Shown: piece by piece, positions 6,607 to 15,169 of the stretch
Numbering within the stretch: position 1 is the stretch's first letter
Layout: each line of letters opens with the position of its first letter
NCBI GenBank assembly: GCA_003133345.1
Contig: PKXB01000014.1
Location: forward strand, 461 to 16,039
Origin: Hyphomicrobiales bacterium
GTDB lineage: Bacteria; Pseudomonadota; Alphaproteobacteria; Rhizobiales; Xanthobacteraceae
DNA: 15,579 nucleotides
Reading direction: 5' to 3'
Notes under the pieces: model-generated
Told to the model about the DNA's origin: nothing
What the model saw: only the letters and a program-made list of their open reading frames with translations
Database searches by the model: none
Translations under genes and position numbers: made by a program

Positions 6607-8058
6607 TCAATCCGCAGATCTGAAAAGTTTCACGAGCTGACCCCGCTCGATCTTGGCCATATCGTTGCGCGGAATTTTCTCGACCGCGATGAAGCGGACC
6701 GGAATAAAAATAGCTTGCAGTCTCTGCGCGCAATGCTTCCGAAGTTCTGCTTCGTCGAAGGCCTTATTCGTCACAATCAACGCATAGATTTCCTCGATGC
6801 CGAGTTCGTTGGGGATGTTCAGCACGGCGACATCGGCAATAGCGGGAAAGGCGGCAAGCACCTCCTCCACGATTTCTGGATTTATTTTGTCGCCGCCGAC
6901 ATTCAAAAGCGTTTCCTGTCGCCCAGTGACGACCAATAGATCGTCCTCACGCAGATAACCGACGTCGCCCGGATAGAACCAGCCCCCGCGAAAGTGCCGC
7001 GCTGACGTTTCCGGATCGCCGAGGTAGCAGTCCGCGGCCTGCGCCGTGCGAACGCGGACAATTCCCTCCTTGCCGCGCGGCAAAGGCCGATCGCCCGCAT
7101 CGACGATCGCCGCCTCCGCATCCGGCAAGATGAAGCCGACGGCGCCTGGGACTTCTACCGCAACACGTGCATCCCCCGACGCAACCGCGCCGGTTTCTGC
7201 TGCGCCATAAGTGGTGATCAGATTGGGGCACATCCTCGCCCAGGCGCGCACGGCTAGCTGCTTCGTCAGCGATCCGCCAGCGACCAGGATGTGATCGAAG
7301 TTGCAGTGAAAGGTGGGCTGCGCTTCGTAGAATTTCAGATACTCGGCCAAACCATATGGCGAGGTAACCATATTCTCCATCGAATATAGATTTAAGCACT
7401 GTAACGTAGTCGTGGCATCGTCGCCGTAGAGCAGGATCATGCCGCCGCGCGCCAGCATATAGACCACGTAGTAAAAACCAAGCGAGGAGCTTAAGCCGAG
7501 GTCGCAAAACATTCGGGAACTTGAAGACCAGCGATCGAGCCGCGTGTAATCGAGCCGGGCGTTCTTTTCGAGAAGTTTGTGGTGGCTGAAACCGACCCCT
7601 TTGGGAATGCCGGTCGAGCCGGAGGTGAGAATGATCCGGCATAATTGATCGCCGTCGCAGGCGAAGCGTGGATCGTGAAACGGCTTGCCATCGCCGTCTA
7701 ACCATTTCCGATCGGCCAAAATGATTCGACCGGCATTGGCAAAAGGTCCAAGCGTGTCGGTGACAACCGCGGCAGCAGCAAGTTCCTTGGGCAGCGACCG
7801 ACCGCGGCAAGACACAGTGACGATCCCGATCCGCGTCAAAGCCAGCGTGAGAACAACGTGAAAAATCTTATCGTTTAACAAAACTCCGACCGTCTCCCCG
7901 GCTGCCAGGCCAAGCCCCAGGACCACACGAGACACGTTGTGAATCATTCTCTCGATCTGCGCGTAGCTGATGGGTTCGAAGTTAACGCCGGGCGCGCAAA
8001 TTGCCGGCTGGTCAGCATTGATCCGGCATTGAAACAAAATCGGATCGACGATGTTCAC
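6607..8058 (-). CDS. AMP-dependent acyl/aryl-CoA ligase-like enzyme (ANL superfamily), intact
   Basis: Read from the GTG at 8056-8058 the protein has 483 residues and all core motifs of adenylate-forming enzymes: the phosphate-binding loop LTSGSTGIPKG (144-154), the TTYGAAETG motif (282-290), WFYPGDVGYL (360-369) with the ribose-binding Asp365, the hinge GR (379-380) followed by LLNVGGDKINP, and the C-terminal catalytic lysine in NDMAKIERG (about Lys469). It should activate a carboxylic acid as an acyl-adenylate and pass it to CoA or a carrier protein. The acid is unknown and no carrier protein gene is visible. The length is slightly short for the family. The start overlaps the upstream gene's stop as GTGA, and its first residues (NIVDPILFQCR) match those of that neighbour (NIVEPIFAQCR). 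A longer reading from 8133 is therefore rejected. The pair looks co-translated. Confidence 0.85.
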   Translation of the reverse strand: MNIVDPILFQCRINADQPAICAPGVNFEPISYAQIERMIHNVSRVVLGLGLAAGETVGVLLNDKIFHVVLTLALTRIGIVTVSCRGRSLPKELAAAAVVTDTLGPFANAGRIILADRKWLDGDGKPFHDPRFACDGDQLCRIILTSGSTGIPKGVGFSHHKLLEKNARLDYTRLDRWSSSSRMFCDLGLSSSLGFYYVVYMLARGGMILLYGDDATTTLQCLNLYSMENMVTSPYGLAEYLKFYEAQPTFHCNFDHILVAGGSLTKQLAVRAWARMCPNLITTYGAAETGAVASGDARVAVEVPGAVGFILPDAEAAIVDAGDRPLPRGKEGIVRVRTAQAADCYLGDPETSARHFRGGWFYPGDVGYLREDDLLVVTGRQETLLNVGGDKINPEIVEEVLAAFPAIADVAVLNIPNELGIEEIYALIVTNKAFDEAELRKHCAQRLQAIFIPVRFIAVEKIPRNDMAKIERGQLVKLFRSAD

Positions 8059-9194
8059 GGCTTCGCGCTTTCCGCTTGACTGGAAATGATCAGCATATTG
8101 TCGCCGGTGAGGTAACCGCGGTCGCTCAAGCAAACCCGGCCGCGTTGCGTTTCACTGCGATCGTCGAGTACTTGCGCAATCCCGTAATCGGTGGAGATGC
8201 GCAGCTTGCCCTCTATGCCCGCGGGCAAAGCACGGCCTTCATTGTCGACAATTTCGACGCTCACGCCTGGCAAGACAAATCCGACGGCGCCGGGGTTCCG
8301 TATGGCCAAATGCGCCGGCATTGAGGCCACCATCGTTGTGTCCATTGCCAGGTAACCGACCGTTAAATTGGGGCAAATACGGCTGTGAGTTCGTTGCCAA
8401 AGATCCTCTGGTAGCCCGTTTAGGCAGAAGACCGCTTCCAATTGACTCTGAGAACAGCGGCGCTGCTCGATTGCCGTAACGAAATCGAGCAAACTCTGCG
8501 CCGAGGCAACGATGTTCTGAACCTGATAAATGGGGAGAGCCTCGATCGTCTTTTCCGGCTGACCTCGCATGATCAGCGCGCCACCGCGCCAGAGCGTCGC
8601 CAGGAGGACTTGAAATCCAAGCGGCGTGGCCAGTGGCTGATCAAGATATGTTCGAGCGCAAAATGGGGCTCGCCGTCCCAAAAACAATTTCAGTCGCTCG
8701 ATGCCGGCAATCACCATGCGGTTGGTAACCGCGATTCCTTTTTCTTCGCCGGCGTCCATGGGGGCAAGAAATATCCGGCTAATATCGTCAAGCGCGGGAT
8801 TATAAAAATGGACTCGCTCTGACGTGCTTTTACTCGTCGTCCAATCAAATTGAGCGACGATTACTCGAGCTGCGGGAAAATCCTGCTGGCGATCAGTAAC
8901 GATCGCATCGACCACAAAGCGCCACGAAAAGTTTCGCTTGCAGCCAGAAATCGTAACTGCACCGACTTTCATCAAGGCGATGAGCACAATGGAATGAAAG
9001 ATCGGATCATCGATGAATACAGCAACCCGATGGCGCGGCTTTATGCCGGCGGAAAGGAGACGCCCGCAAACATTATTCGCCGACCTCTCCAAGCGGCCGT
9101 AGCTGATCAAATTAAACTGCGTGCCCGGCGCGCATAGCGCGAGGTCCGCCGGTTTATTCCTGCACTGGGCGAAGATTGGCTCAACGATGTTCAT
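8055..9194 (-). CDS. Degenerate AMP-binding protein: N-domain paralogue without catalytic motifs
   Basis: The 379-residue protein is collinear with the intact ligase directly downstream: NIVEPIFAQCR and CAPG at the same positions, VPGVSVEIVDNEGRALPAGIEGKLRI-like C-terminal strands, and similar spacing throughout. Every catalytic signature is altered. The P-loop position (144-154) reads APMDAGEEKGI instead of TSGSTGIPKG, the YGAAETG position reads GYLAMDTT, and the ribose-binding Asp region reads VCLSDRGYL. The chain stops at the hinge (GDNMLIISSQAESAKP), so the whole C-terminal domain with the catalytic lysine is missing. Adenylation by this protein is not expected. The long open frame and the GTGA overlap with the intact gene argue that it is still translated. 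It might be a regulatory or structural pseudoenzyme partner, or an early-stage relic of a tandem duplication. No strong ribosome site precedes its ATG. Confidence 0.75.
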   Translation of the reverse strand: MNIVEPIFAQCRNKPADLALCAPGTQFNLISYGRLERSANNVCGRLLSAGIKPRHRVAVFIDDPIFHSIVLIALMKVGAVTISGCKRNFSWRFVVDAIVTDRQQDFPAARVIVAQFDWTTSKSTSERVHFYNPALDDISRIFLAPMDAGEEKGIAVTNRMVIAGIERLKLFLGRRAPFCARTYLDQPLATPLGFQVLLATLWRGGALIMRGQPEKTIEALPIYQVQNIVASAQSLLDFVTAIEQRRCSQSQLEAVFCLNGLPEDLWQRTHSRICPNLTVGYLAMDTTMVASMPAHLAIRNPGAVGFVLPGVSVEIVDNEGRALPAGIEGKLRISTDYGIAQVLDDRSETQRGRVCLSDRGYLTGDNMLIISSQAESAKP

Positions 9195-9627
9195 ATCTTG
9201 ATGTCAAATGCCTTTGCTGGCTAGCTTCCAGTGTCGTGATAGGAGTTGCGTGCGAGGCTTTGATCTTATTGCAGTCCGCCACGCTGTTCAATTTCTGATC
9301 GATAATCAAGGAATGGATTGCCGTGGATTTCGCCGTTAGTCGGCACGCACGAAACCTCGACCTGCCCCATTTTTCGGACCGCACAAACTCCGCCTTCGCC
9401 TGCTGAGCTCGCAATGGATATCAAGAACGCCATTACTCTAAAAGTGCTAGGGAGAGATGAAAAGTGGCTCCTGGATTGGTTTGTGGAAGATCCTGGTCTC
9501 CCGGCAACCAGCACTCTGGATTGCGGGATATGGCCGCAAGGGCCCGGCTGCTACCCCCAGTGCTTACCCCAGCGCGGACGGCGAAGGTCTTACTGAACGC
9601 GGGTTCGCTATAACCCATTCATCTCAT
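9195..9627. other. Gene-poor stretch between ligase pair and tRNA remnant
   Basis: Short overlapping frames exist on both strands, but none has recognisable motifs, a good ribosome site or clear coding character. A small hairpin (gggtt, 6-base loop, aaccc at 9601-9616) sits just beyond the 3' end of the tRNA fragment on the minus strand and could be the old 3' flank of that tRNA. The segment should contain the promoter of the minus-strand ligase pair, but I cannot point to it. Confidence 0.4.
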
Positions 9628-9680
9628 TGGCGCGCCGGAAGGGATTCGAACCCCTGACCCCCAGATTCGAAGTCTGAAGG
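9628..9680 (-). tRNA. 3' half of a tRNA-Arg(UCG) gene, probable attachment-site remnant
   Basis: Read on the minus strand, the fragment starts in the anticodon arm (tcaga, loop cttcgaa, tctgg), giving anticodon UCG for arginine CGA codons. It continues through a short variable region and a T arm (aggggttcgaatccctt), then the 3' acceptor strand ccggcgc, discriminator g and encoded CCA at 9630-9628. The 5' half (acceptor 5' strand and D arm) is absent: beyond 9680 the sequence turns A/T-rich and unrelated. Duplicated tRNA 3' halves are left when an integrative element inserts into a tRNA gene and restores the intact copy at its other end. By that rule the element extends toward higher coordinates from here. 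The fragment cannot make a functional tRNA. Confidence 0.8.
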
Positions 9681-9709
9681 TCCGTTAAAAAATATTCCGA
9701 CGACGGACC
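9679..9709. repeat. Inverted repeat at the tRNA remnant boundary
   Basis: The sequence ggtccgt (9679-9685) is matched by acggacc (9703-9709) across a 17-base A/T-rich spacer, exactly where tRNA similarity ends. It could be an arm or accessory site of the recombination junction, or chance. Confidence 0.45.
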
Positions 9710-9972
9710 AAGAGTGGCCTACTTTGGCCGCTATCACTATACCCCCCGTTCCTTTGATTAGGGAATTTGCGCCTAACCGTCTGCGCCGACGCCGTTATTT
9801 GGGGTCTCTGGCGTGCCGGGGGCCACGATTTTGCAAAGTTCCCTGTCCTTTCCTGGAGAAGGTTAGTTTGCAGTTCCTCTCCCTCCGCCACTTGCGCGCA
9901 AACTTCTGGCCTCCCTGTCTTCTTTTCCAATTTGTGCTCAGATGCCGCCCCTGATAAAGGAGCGTAGAGGCC
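9710..9972. other. Leader region of the catabolic operon
   Basis: No gene is recognised between the tRNA remnant and the dehydratase. The segment holds the second copy of the 38-bp repeat (9852-9889) and the ribosome site aaaggag (9956-9962), ten bases before the dehydratase ATG. It must also contain the operon promoter, unless transcription enters from further upstream. I could not identify a -35/-10 pair or an operator. The minus-strand frame that spans this stretch overlaps the dehydratase start and has no family features. Confidence 0.4.
9852..9889. repeat. 38-bp direct repeat, copy 2
   Basis: This is the partner of 456-493, in the same orientation with one mismatch. In this copy the last bases plus the next one read ttcctctccctccgcca, which resembles the 3' end of a bacterial tRNA-Ser acceptor with its CCA. 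The preceding bases do not form a T arm, so it is not a tRNA end as it stands. Its place about 170 bp from the tRNA-Arg remnant, inside the inferred element side, makes an integration-related origin plausible. Confidence 0.8.
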
Positions 9973-11778
9973 ATGGGCCGGAAACCATCTCAATCGCGCG
10001 GGCGCCGGCTGCGCTCGCAACTCTGGTTCGACAATCCAGACAATCCGGGGATGACCGCGCTCTATCTTGAGCGCTATCTGAACTACGGGCTGACCAAGCA
10101 AGAACTCACATCGGGCAAGCCGATCATCGGTATTGCGCAGACCGGGTCGGATCTATCGCCCTGCAATCGCCATCACCTCGAACTCGCCGAGCGCGTACGC
10201 GCCGGTATTCGCTCGGCCGGCGGCATCGCCTTCGAATTTCCGGTGCATCCGCTGCAGGAAACCGGCAAGCGGCCGACCGCCGCGCTCGATCGCAATCTTG
10301 CTTATCTCGGCCTGGTCGAAGTTCTCTACGGCTATCCGCTCGATGGCGTCGTTCTCACGACCGGCTGCGACAAGACCACACCGGCCTGCTTGATGGCGGC
10401 GGCAACGGTCAACATTCCGGCCATCGTGCTGTCGGGCGGACCGATGCTCAACGGCTGGTGGAAAGGGGAGCGCGCGGGCTCCGGCACGGTGGTTTGGCAG
10501 GCGCGCGCCGACCACGCGGCCGGCAAGATCAGTTACACGGAATTCATCGACGTCGTTACCTCGTCGGCCCCCTCGGTCGGCCACTGCAACAGCATGGGTA
10601 CCGCCTCGACGATGAATGCGCTGGCAGAAGCACTGGGCATGTCGCTGCCGGGTTGTGCGGCGATCCCCGCGCCCTATCGCGAGCGCGCGCAAATCGCCTA
10701 TGAAACCGGCGTACGCGCCGTTGAAATCGTGCATGACGACCTCAGGCCGACGGAAATTTTGACCCGCGCGGCATTCGAGAACGCCATCGTCGCCTGTTCG
10801 GCCATTGGCGGCTCAACCAACGCGCCGATTCACATCAATGCGATCGCACGTCACGTCGGGGTGAAACTGTCGATCGAGGATTGGGAAAAGGTCGGCTACG
10901 ACGTGCCGCTGCTCGTCGACATGCAGCCCGCCGGAAAATATCTCGGCGAAGACTATTACCGCGCCGGTGGACTGCCGGCCGTGATGCACGAGTTGTTCAA
11001 GGCCGGCCGCATTCATGGCGACGCCAATACTATCAACGGCAAAACGATGGCGGAGAACGTCCGGCGCGCGAAGGTGCAGAATTCCGATGTGATCCGGCCT
11101 TACGCAAAGCCGATGAAAAAGCAGGCTGGTTTCAAGGTACTCAAGGGCAACCTGTTCGCTTCCGCCATCATGAAGACGAGCGTGGTCTCCGATGAGTTCC
11201 GAAAACGCTATCTTTCGAATCCGAAAAAACCGAATGCTTTCGAAGGCCGCGCCGTCGTGTTCGAGGGCCCGGAAGATTATCATCACCGCATTGAAAACCC
11301 GTCGCTGAAGATCGACGAGAACACGCTGCTGGTCATTCGCGGCGTCGGTGCGATCGGCTATCCGGGCTCCGCCGAAGTGGTGAACATGCAGCCGCCGGCG
11401 GCCTTGATAAAAAATGGCATCACCGCGCTGGCGTGCATCGGCGACGGCCGGCAGTCCGGCACGTCCGGCTCGCCGTCGATACTCAACGCGTCGCCGGAAG
11501 CGGCGGCCGGCGGCGGGCTGGCGCTGCTGCAAACCGGCGATCGGATTCGCATCGACCTTGTCAAAGGCAGGGCCGACATTTTGATATCAAAAGTAGAGCT
11601 CGCGCGGCGGCGGGCGGCGCTCGAAAAGCGCGGCGGCTTTGCATATCCCGCGAGCCAGACGCCGTGGCAGGAAATTCAGCGCGCCATGGTCGACCAACTG
11701 GCCGATGGAATGGTGCTCAAGCCGGCCGTTAAATATCAGCGCATTGCACAGAAGCACGTTCCGCGGGACAATCACTGA
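9973..11778 (+). CDS. IlvD/EDD-family dehydratase, probably a sugar-acid (aldonate) dehydratase
   Basis: The 601-residue protein has the three cysteines expected for the Fe-S cluster of this family: Cys64 in [10 protein letters not shown], Cys132 in TTGCDKTTP (whose Lys134 fits the metal-binding lysine) and Cys205 in [11 protein letters not shown]. It also has the [10 protein letters not shown] motif at 490-499, near the catalytic serine. The [20 protein letters not shown] form and overall length match L-arabinonate, D-xylonate and related dehydratases rather than the branched-chain enzyme IlvD; substrate assignment within this group is not safe. It would convert an aldonic acid to its 2-keto-3-deoxy acid in the cytoplasm. 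The ATG has an aaaggag site ten bases upstream. The next gene begins 14 bases after its stop and encodes a dehydrogenase suited to the product, followed by a sugar ABC transporter, which supports a catabolic role. Confidence 0.88.
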   Translation: MGRKPSQSRGRRLRSQLWFDNPDNPGMTALYLERYLNYGLTKQELTSGKPIIGIAQTGSDLSPCNRHHLELAERVRAGIRSAGGIAFEFPVHPLQETGKRPTAALDRNLAYLGLVEVLYGYPLDGVVLTTGCDKTTPACLMAAATVNIPAIVLSGGPMLNGWWKGERAGSGTVVWQARADHAAGKISYTEFIDVVTSSAPSVGHCNSMGTASTMNALAEALGMSLPGCAAIPAPYRERAQIAYETGVRAVEIVHDDLRPTEILTRAAFENAIVACSAIGGSTNAPIHINAIARHVGVKLSIEDWEKVGYDVPLLVDMQPAGKYLGEDYYRAGGLPAVMHELFKAGRIHGDANTINGKTMAENVRRAKVQNSDVIRPYAKPMKKQAGFKVLKGNLFASAIMKTSVVSDEFRKRYLSNPKKPNAFEGRAVVFEGPEDYHHRIENPSLKIDENTLLVIRGVGAIGYPGSAEVVNMQPPAALIKNGITALACIGDGRQSGTSGSPSILNASPEAAAGGGLALLQTGDRIRIDLVKGRADILISKVELARRRAALEKRGGFAYPASQTPWQEIQRAMVDQLADGMVLKPAVKYQRIAQKHVPRDNH

Positions 11779-11791
11779 AAGGTCTGGTTGC

Positions 11792-12601
11792 GTGAGTGAG
11801 CGGCTCAAAGGCAAGTTGGCGTTTGTCACTGCCGCGGGACAGGGCATCGGCTTTGCGATTGCCGAGGCATTTCTGTTGGAAGGAGCGAGCGTGATTGCGA
11901 CCGATCTCTCTGCCGACAAGCTGAAGAATCTCAAGACCGACAAGATTTTCGCGCTGGACGTACGCTCTACGGAGAAAGTCGACGCGCTAGCGGCAATGGT
12001 AATCGACAAATTTGGCCCACCCAATATCCTCGTTAATTGCGCCGGCTACGTGCATCAGGGCAGCGTGCTCGATTGCTCGGAGGATGATTGGGATTTTTCA
12101 TTCGATCTAAATGTAAAGTCCATGCATCGCACGCTACGCGCCTTTCTCCCGGCCATGCTGAAGAATGGCGGCGGCTCCATCATCAATATTTCATCCGCGG
12201 TGTCGTCGATCCGCGGCGTGCACAGTCGCTACGCCTATGGGGCCAGCAAGGCCGCGGTCATCGGGCTGACCAAGGCGGTCGCCGCCGACTTCATCACGCA
12301 AGGCATTCGCTGCAATGCGATATCTCCCGGGACGATCCAGTCACCGTCGCTCGATGGGCGTATCACCGCCATCGCCAACAGCTCAGGACAGCCCGTCAAA
12401 GTCGTGCGCGAGGCGTTTATCGCCCGGCAGCCGATCAGACGCCTTGGAACCACGCAGGAAGTGGCAGCGCTGGCGGTTTTTCTAGCGCCGACGAATCGAG
12501 CTATATCACCGGACAGCCGCATCTCATCGATGGCGGCATGGCCCTTTGACCGGTTGCTTCGCTGCCCACTTAGCATAAGGGCGCAGTCCACGCGGGCGTG
12601 A
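11792..12601 (+). CDS. SDR-family dehydrogenase, 2-keto-3-deoxy-sugar-acid dehydrogenase-like, frameshifted C-terminus
   Basis: From the GTG at 11792 (gaaagg about nine bases upstream) the protein shows the classical short-chain dehydrogenase pattern: the nucleotide-binding TAAGQGIG (13-20), Asp38 favouring NAD, DV at 56-57, NCAG (82-85), Asn107, Ser135 and the catalytic YGASK (149-153). ISPGTIQSPSLDGRI recalls DHRS6-type and bacterial 2-keto-3-deoxy-L-fuconate dehydrogenases. It probably oxidises the product of the adjacent dehydratase. After Leu231 the family ending (SADESSYITGQPHLIDGGMAL, stop at 12547-12549) is found in the -1 frame. Loss of one base near the ttttt run at about 12473-12485 explains it, and the present frame instead reads unrelated residues to 12601. 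The active site precedes the break, but the altered tail should disturb the C-terminal oligomer/substrate region. The change may be a real mutation or a sequencing error. Confidence 0.85.
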   Translation: MSERLKGKLAFVTAAGQGIGFAIAEAFLLEGASVIATDLSADKLKNLKTDKIFALDVRSTEKVDALAAMVIDKFGPPNILVNCAGYVHQGSVLDCSEDDWDFSFDLNVKSMHRTLRAFLPAMLKNGGGSIINISSAVSSIRGVHSRYAYGASKAAVIGLTKAVAADFITQGIRCNAISPGTIQSPSLDGRITAIANSSGQPVKVVREAFIARQPIRRLGTTQEVAALAVFLAPTNRAISPDSRISSMAAWPFDRLLRCPLSIRAQSTRA

Positions 12602-12690
12602 AAGGCCTTTGGTTTTGAGATTTACTCGATAGAATACTGGCCTGGTCGCGGGCCAAATAAAAAAGCCAAGACCCGCAGTTGGGAGGAACA

Positions 12691-13758
<1,068 letters not shown>

Positions 13759-13777
13759 CACAAACGGAGGAACGTCC

Positions 13778-15097
13778 ATGACGATGATTACACGCCGTAC
13801 GCTGGTTGGAACTGGCACGGCGCTGGCTGCCGCCGGCGCGCTCACCGGGCCGGCATTGCTCGATTGGGCCAAGGCCTGGGCGCAGGCCGCGCCCTGGAAG
13901 CCGGAAAAGGGCGCAGCGCTGTCGCTGTTGCGCTGGAAGTACTTCGTGCAGTCGGAAGACGACCAGTTCGTAAAACTCATCGACGCGTTCACTAAGGCCA
14001 CCGGTGTGAAGGTTGCGATCTCGCGCGAATCCTATGAAGACGTGCAGCCGAAGGCGTCGGTCGCCGCCAATACCGGCGCCGGCCCGGATATGTTCTGGGG
14101 CCTATATTCGCTGCCGCATCTGTTCCCGCAGAAATGCGTCGATATGACCGACGTCGCCGACTATCTCGGCAAGAAATACGGCGGCTGGGTCGAGTCCGCG
14201 CAGAAATACGCGATGAACGGTAAGAAATGGATCGCCATTCCGATCTGCTACAGCGGCAATATGCTGAACTATCGCCTTGAAGCGTCGAAGAAGGCGGGCT
14301 TCTCCAAATTCCCGACCAAAACCGACGAGTTCCTCGAATACGCCAAGGCGATGAAGAAGAACAACACGCCGGGCGGCTTCGCGCTCGGGCACGCTTCGGG
14401 CGATGGCAATGCCTGGGTTTACTGGTGCCTATGGGCGCATGGCGGCAATGTTGTCGACAAGAGCGACAAGGTGACGATCAATTCTCCGGAAACTGAGAAA
14501 GCGCTCGTTTACGCCAAGCAAATCTACGAAAACATGATACCCGGAACGGCGGCGTGGAACGACGCCTCCAACAACAAGGCGTTCCTCGCCGGCGAGATCA
14601 ACTGGACCGACAACGGTATCTCGATCTATGTCGCCGCGAAAAAGGATCCCACGAAGACCAACATCGCCAAAGACATGGATCATGCGGTCTGGCCGGTCGG
14701 CCCGGTCGGTAAACCGACAGAACTGCATCTGATGTATCCAATCATGGCGATGACGCACACGAAATACCCGCAAGCTTGCAAAGCACTGATTGCGTTCATG
14801 CTGGAGTCGGACCAGTTCAACAAATGGCTAGAGGAATCGCAGGGCTACTTGACCCATTGCCTCAACGCCTATGACAAGAATCCGATCTGGACCGCCGACC
14901 CGAAGAACACGATCTTCGGCGAAGCGGGCAAGCGCACCTTGACCGCCGGCGGTCTCGGTTCGGTCGGCGAGAAGGCGGCGGCGGCTATTGCCGACTTCGT
15001 GGTGCTCGACATGTTTGCGAGCTTCTGCACTGGCCGCGAAGACGCCAAAGGCGCGATCAAGATCGCCGAGCGCCAACTACAGCGAATCTATCGCTGA
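13778..15097 (+). CDS. Extracellular solute-binding protein of a carbohydrate ABC importer (family 1)
   Basis: The 439-residue protein starts at the ATG after cggaggaa, which excludes longer upstream starts inside the ATPase gene. The N-terminus ITRRTLVGTGTALAAAGA has a twin-arginine pattern and then a hydrophobic stretch, with likely cleavage after AWAQA, so export as a folded protein by the Tat system is inferred. The mature part follows the family 1 layout: LSLLRWKYFV, DAFTKATGVKVAISRESYEDVQPK, GPDMFWGLY, WIAIPICYSGNMLNYR, and AFLAGEINWTDNG in the second lobe. It should bind the transported sugar or sugar derivative in the periplasm and deliver it to the permease. The 19-base gap after the ATPase gene supports one transcript. 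A ligand cannot be read from the sequence; the nearby aldonate enzymes suggest a sugar or sugar acid. Confidence 0.9.
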   Translation: MTMITRRTLVGTGTALAAAGALTGPALLDWAKAWAQAAPWKPEKGAALSLLRWKYFVQSEDDQFVKLIDAFTKATGVKVAISRESYEDVQPKASVAANTGAGPDMFWGLYSLPHLFPQKCVDMTDVADYLGKKYGGWVESAQKYAMNGKKWIAIPICYSGNMLNYRLEASKKAGFSKFPTKTDEFLEYAKAMKKNNTPGGFALGHASGDGNAWVYWCLWAHGGNVVDKSDKVTINSPETEKALVYAKQIYENMIPGTAAWNDASNNKAFLAGEINWTDNGISIYVAAKKDPTKTNIAKDMDHAVWPVGPVGKPTELHLMYPIMAMTHTKYPQACKALIAFMLESDQFNKWLEESQGYLTHCLNAYDKNPIWTADPKNTIFGEAGKRTLTAGGLGSVGEKAAAAIADFVVLDMFASFCTGREDAKGAIKIAERQLQRIYR

Positions 15098-15115
15098 TGA
15101 CGTGAGTCCCGGACC

Positions 15116-15146
15116 TGCGGCGCAGCGCTTACCGCGTTGCGCCGCA
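15116..15146 (+). promoter_or_regulatory. Intercistronic hairpin between binding protein and permease
   Basis: A perfect 9-bp stem (tgcggcgca at 15116-15124, tgcgccgca at 15138-15146) encloses a 13-base loop. No T-run follows, so a terminator is unlikely. Stem-loops at this place often protect the upstream mRNA and help make more binding protein than permease. Confidence 0.55.
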
Positions 15147-15169
15147 TCCAGGGTATGAGGTCTTCGTCA

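Noticed and set aside
8058..8133. Longer N-terminus for the intact ligase starting at 8133
   Set aside because: The extra 25 residues do not match the paralogue, while the GTG at 8058 aligns exactly with the paralogue's first residue and gives a GTGA overlap.
9318..9596. Possible small gene between the ligase pair and the tRNA remnant
   Set aside because: Competing frames on both strands, no ribosome site and no recognisable motif; also checked for an integrase fragment and found no catalytic motif.
9685..10101. Minus-strand reading frame across the operon leader
   Set aside because: It overlaps the dehydratase start, the repeat and the tRNA boundary, and shows no motifs or ribosome site.
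10813..11532. Minus-strand 239-codon frame inside the dehydratase gene
   Set aside because: The opposite strand encodes conserved dehydratase motifs throughout; Arg/His-rich composition typical of a shadow frame.
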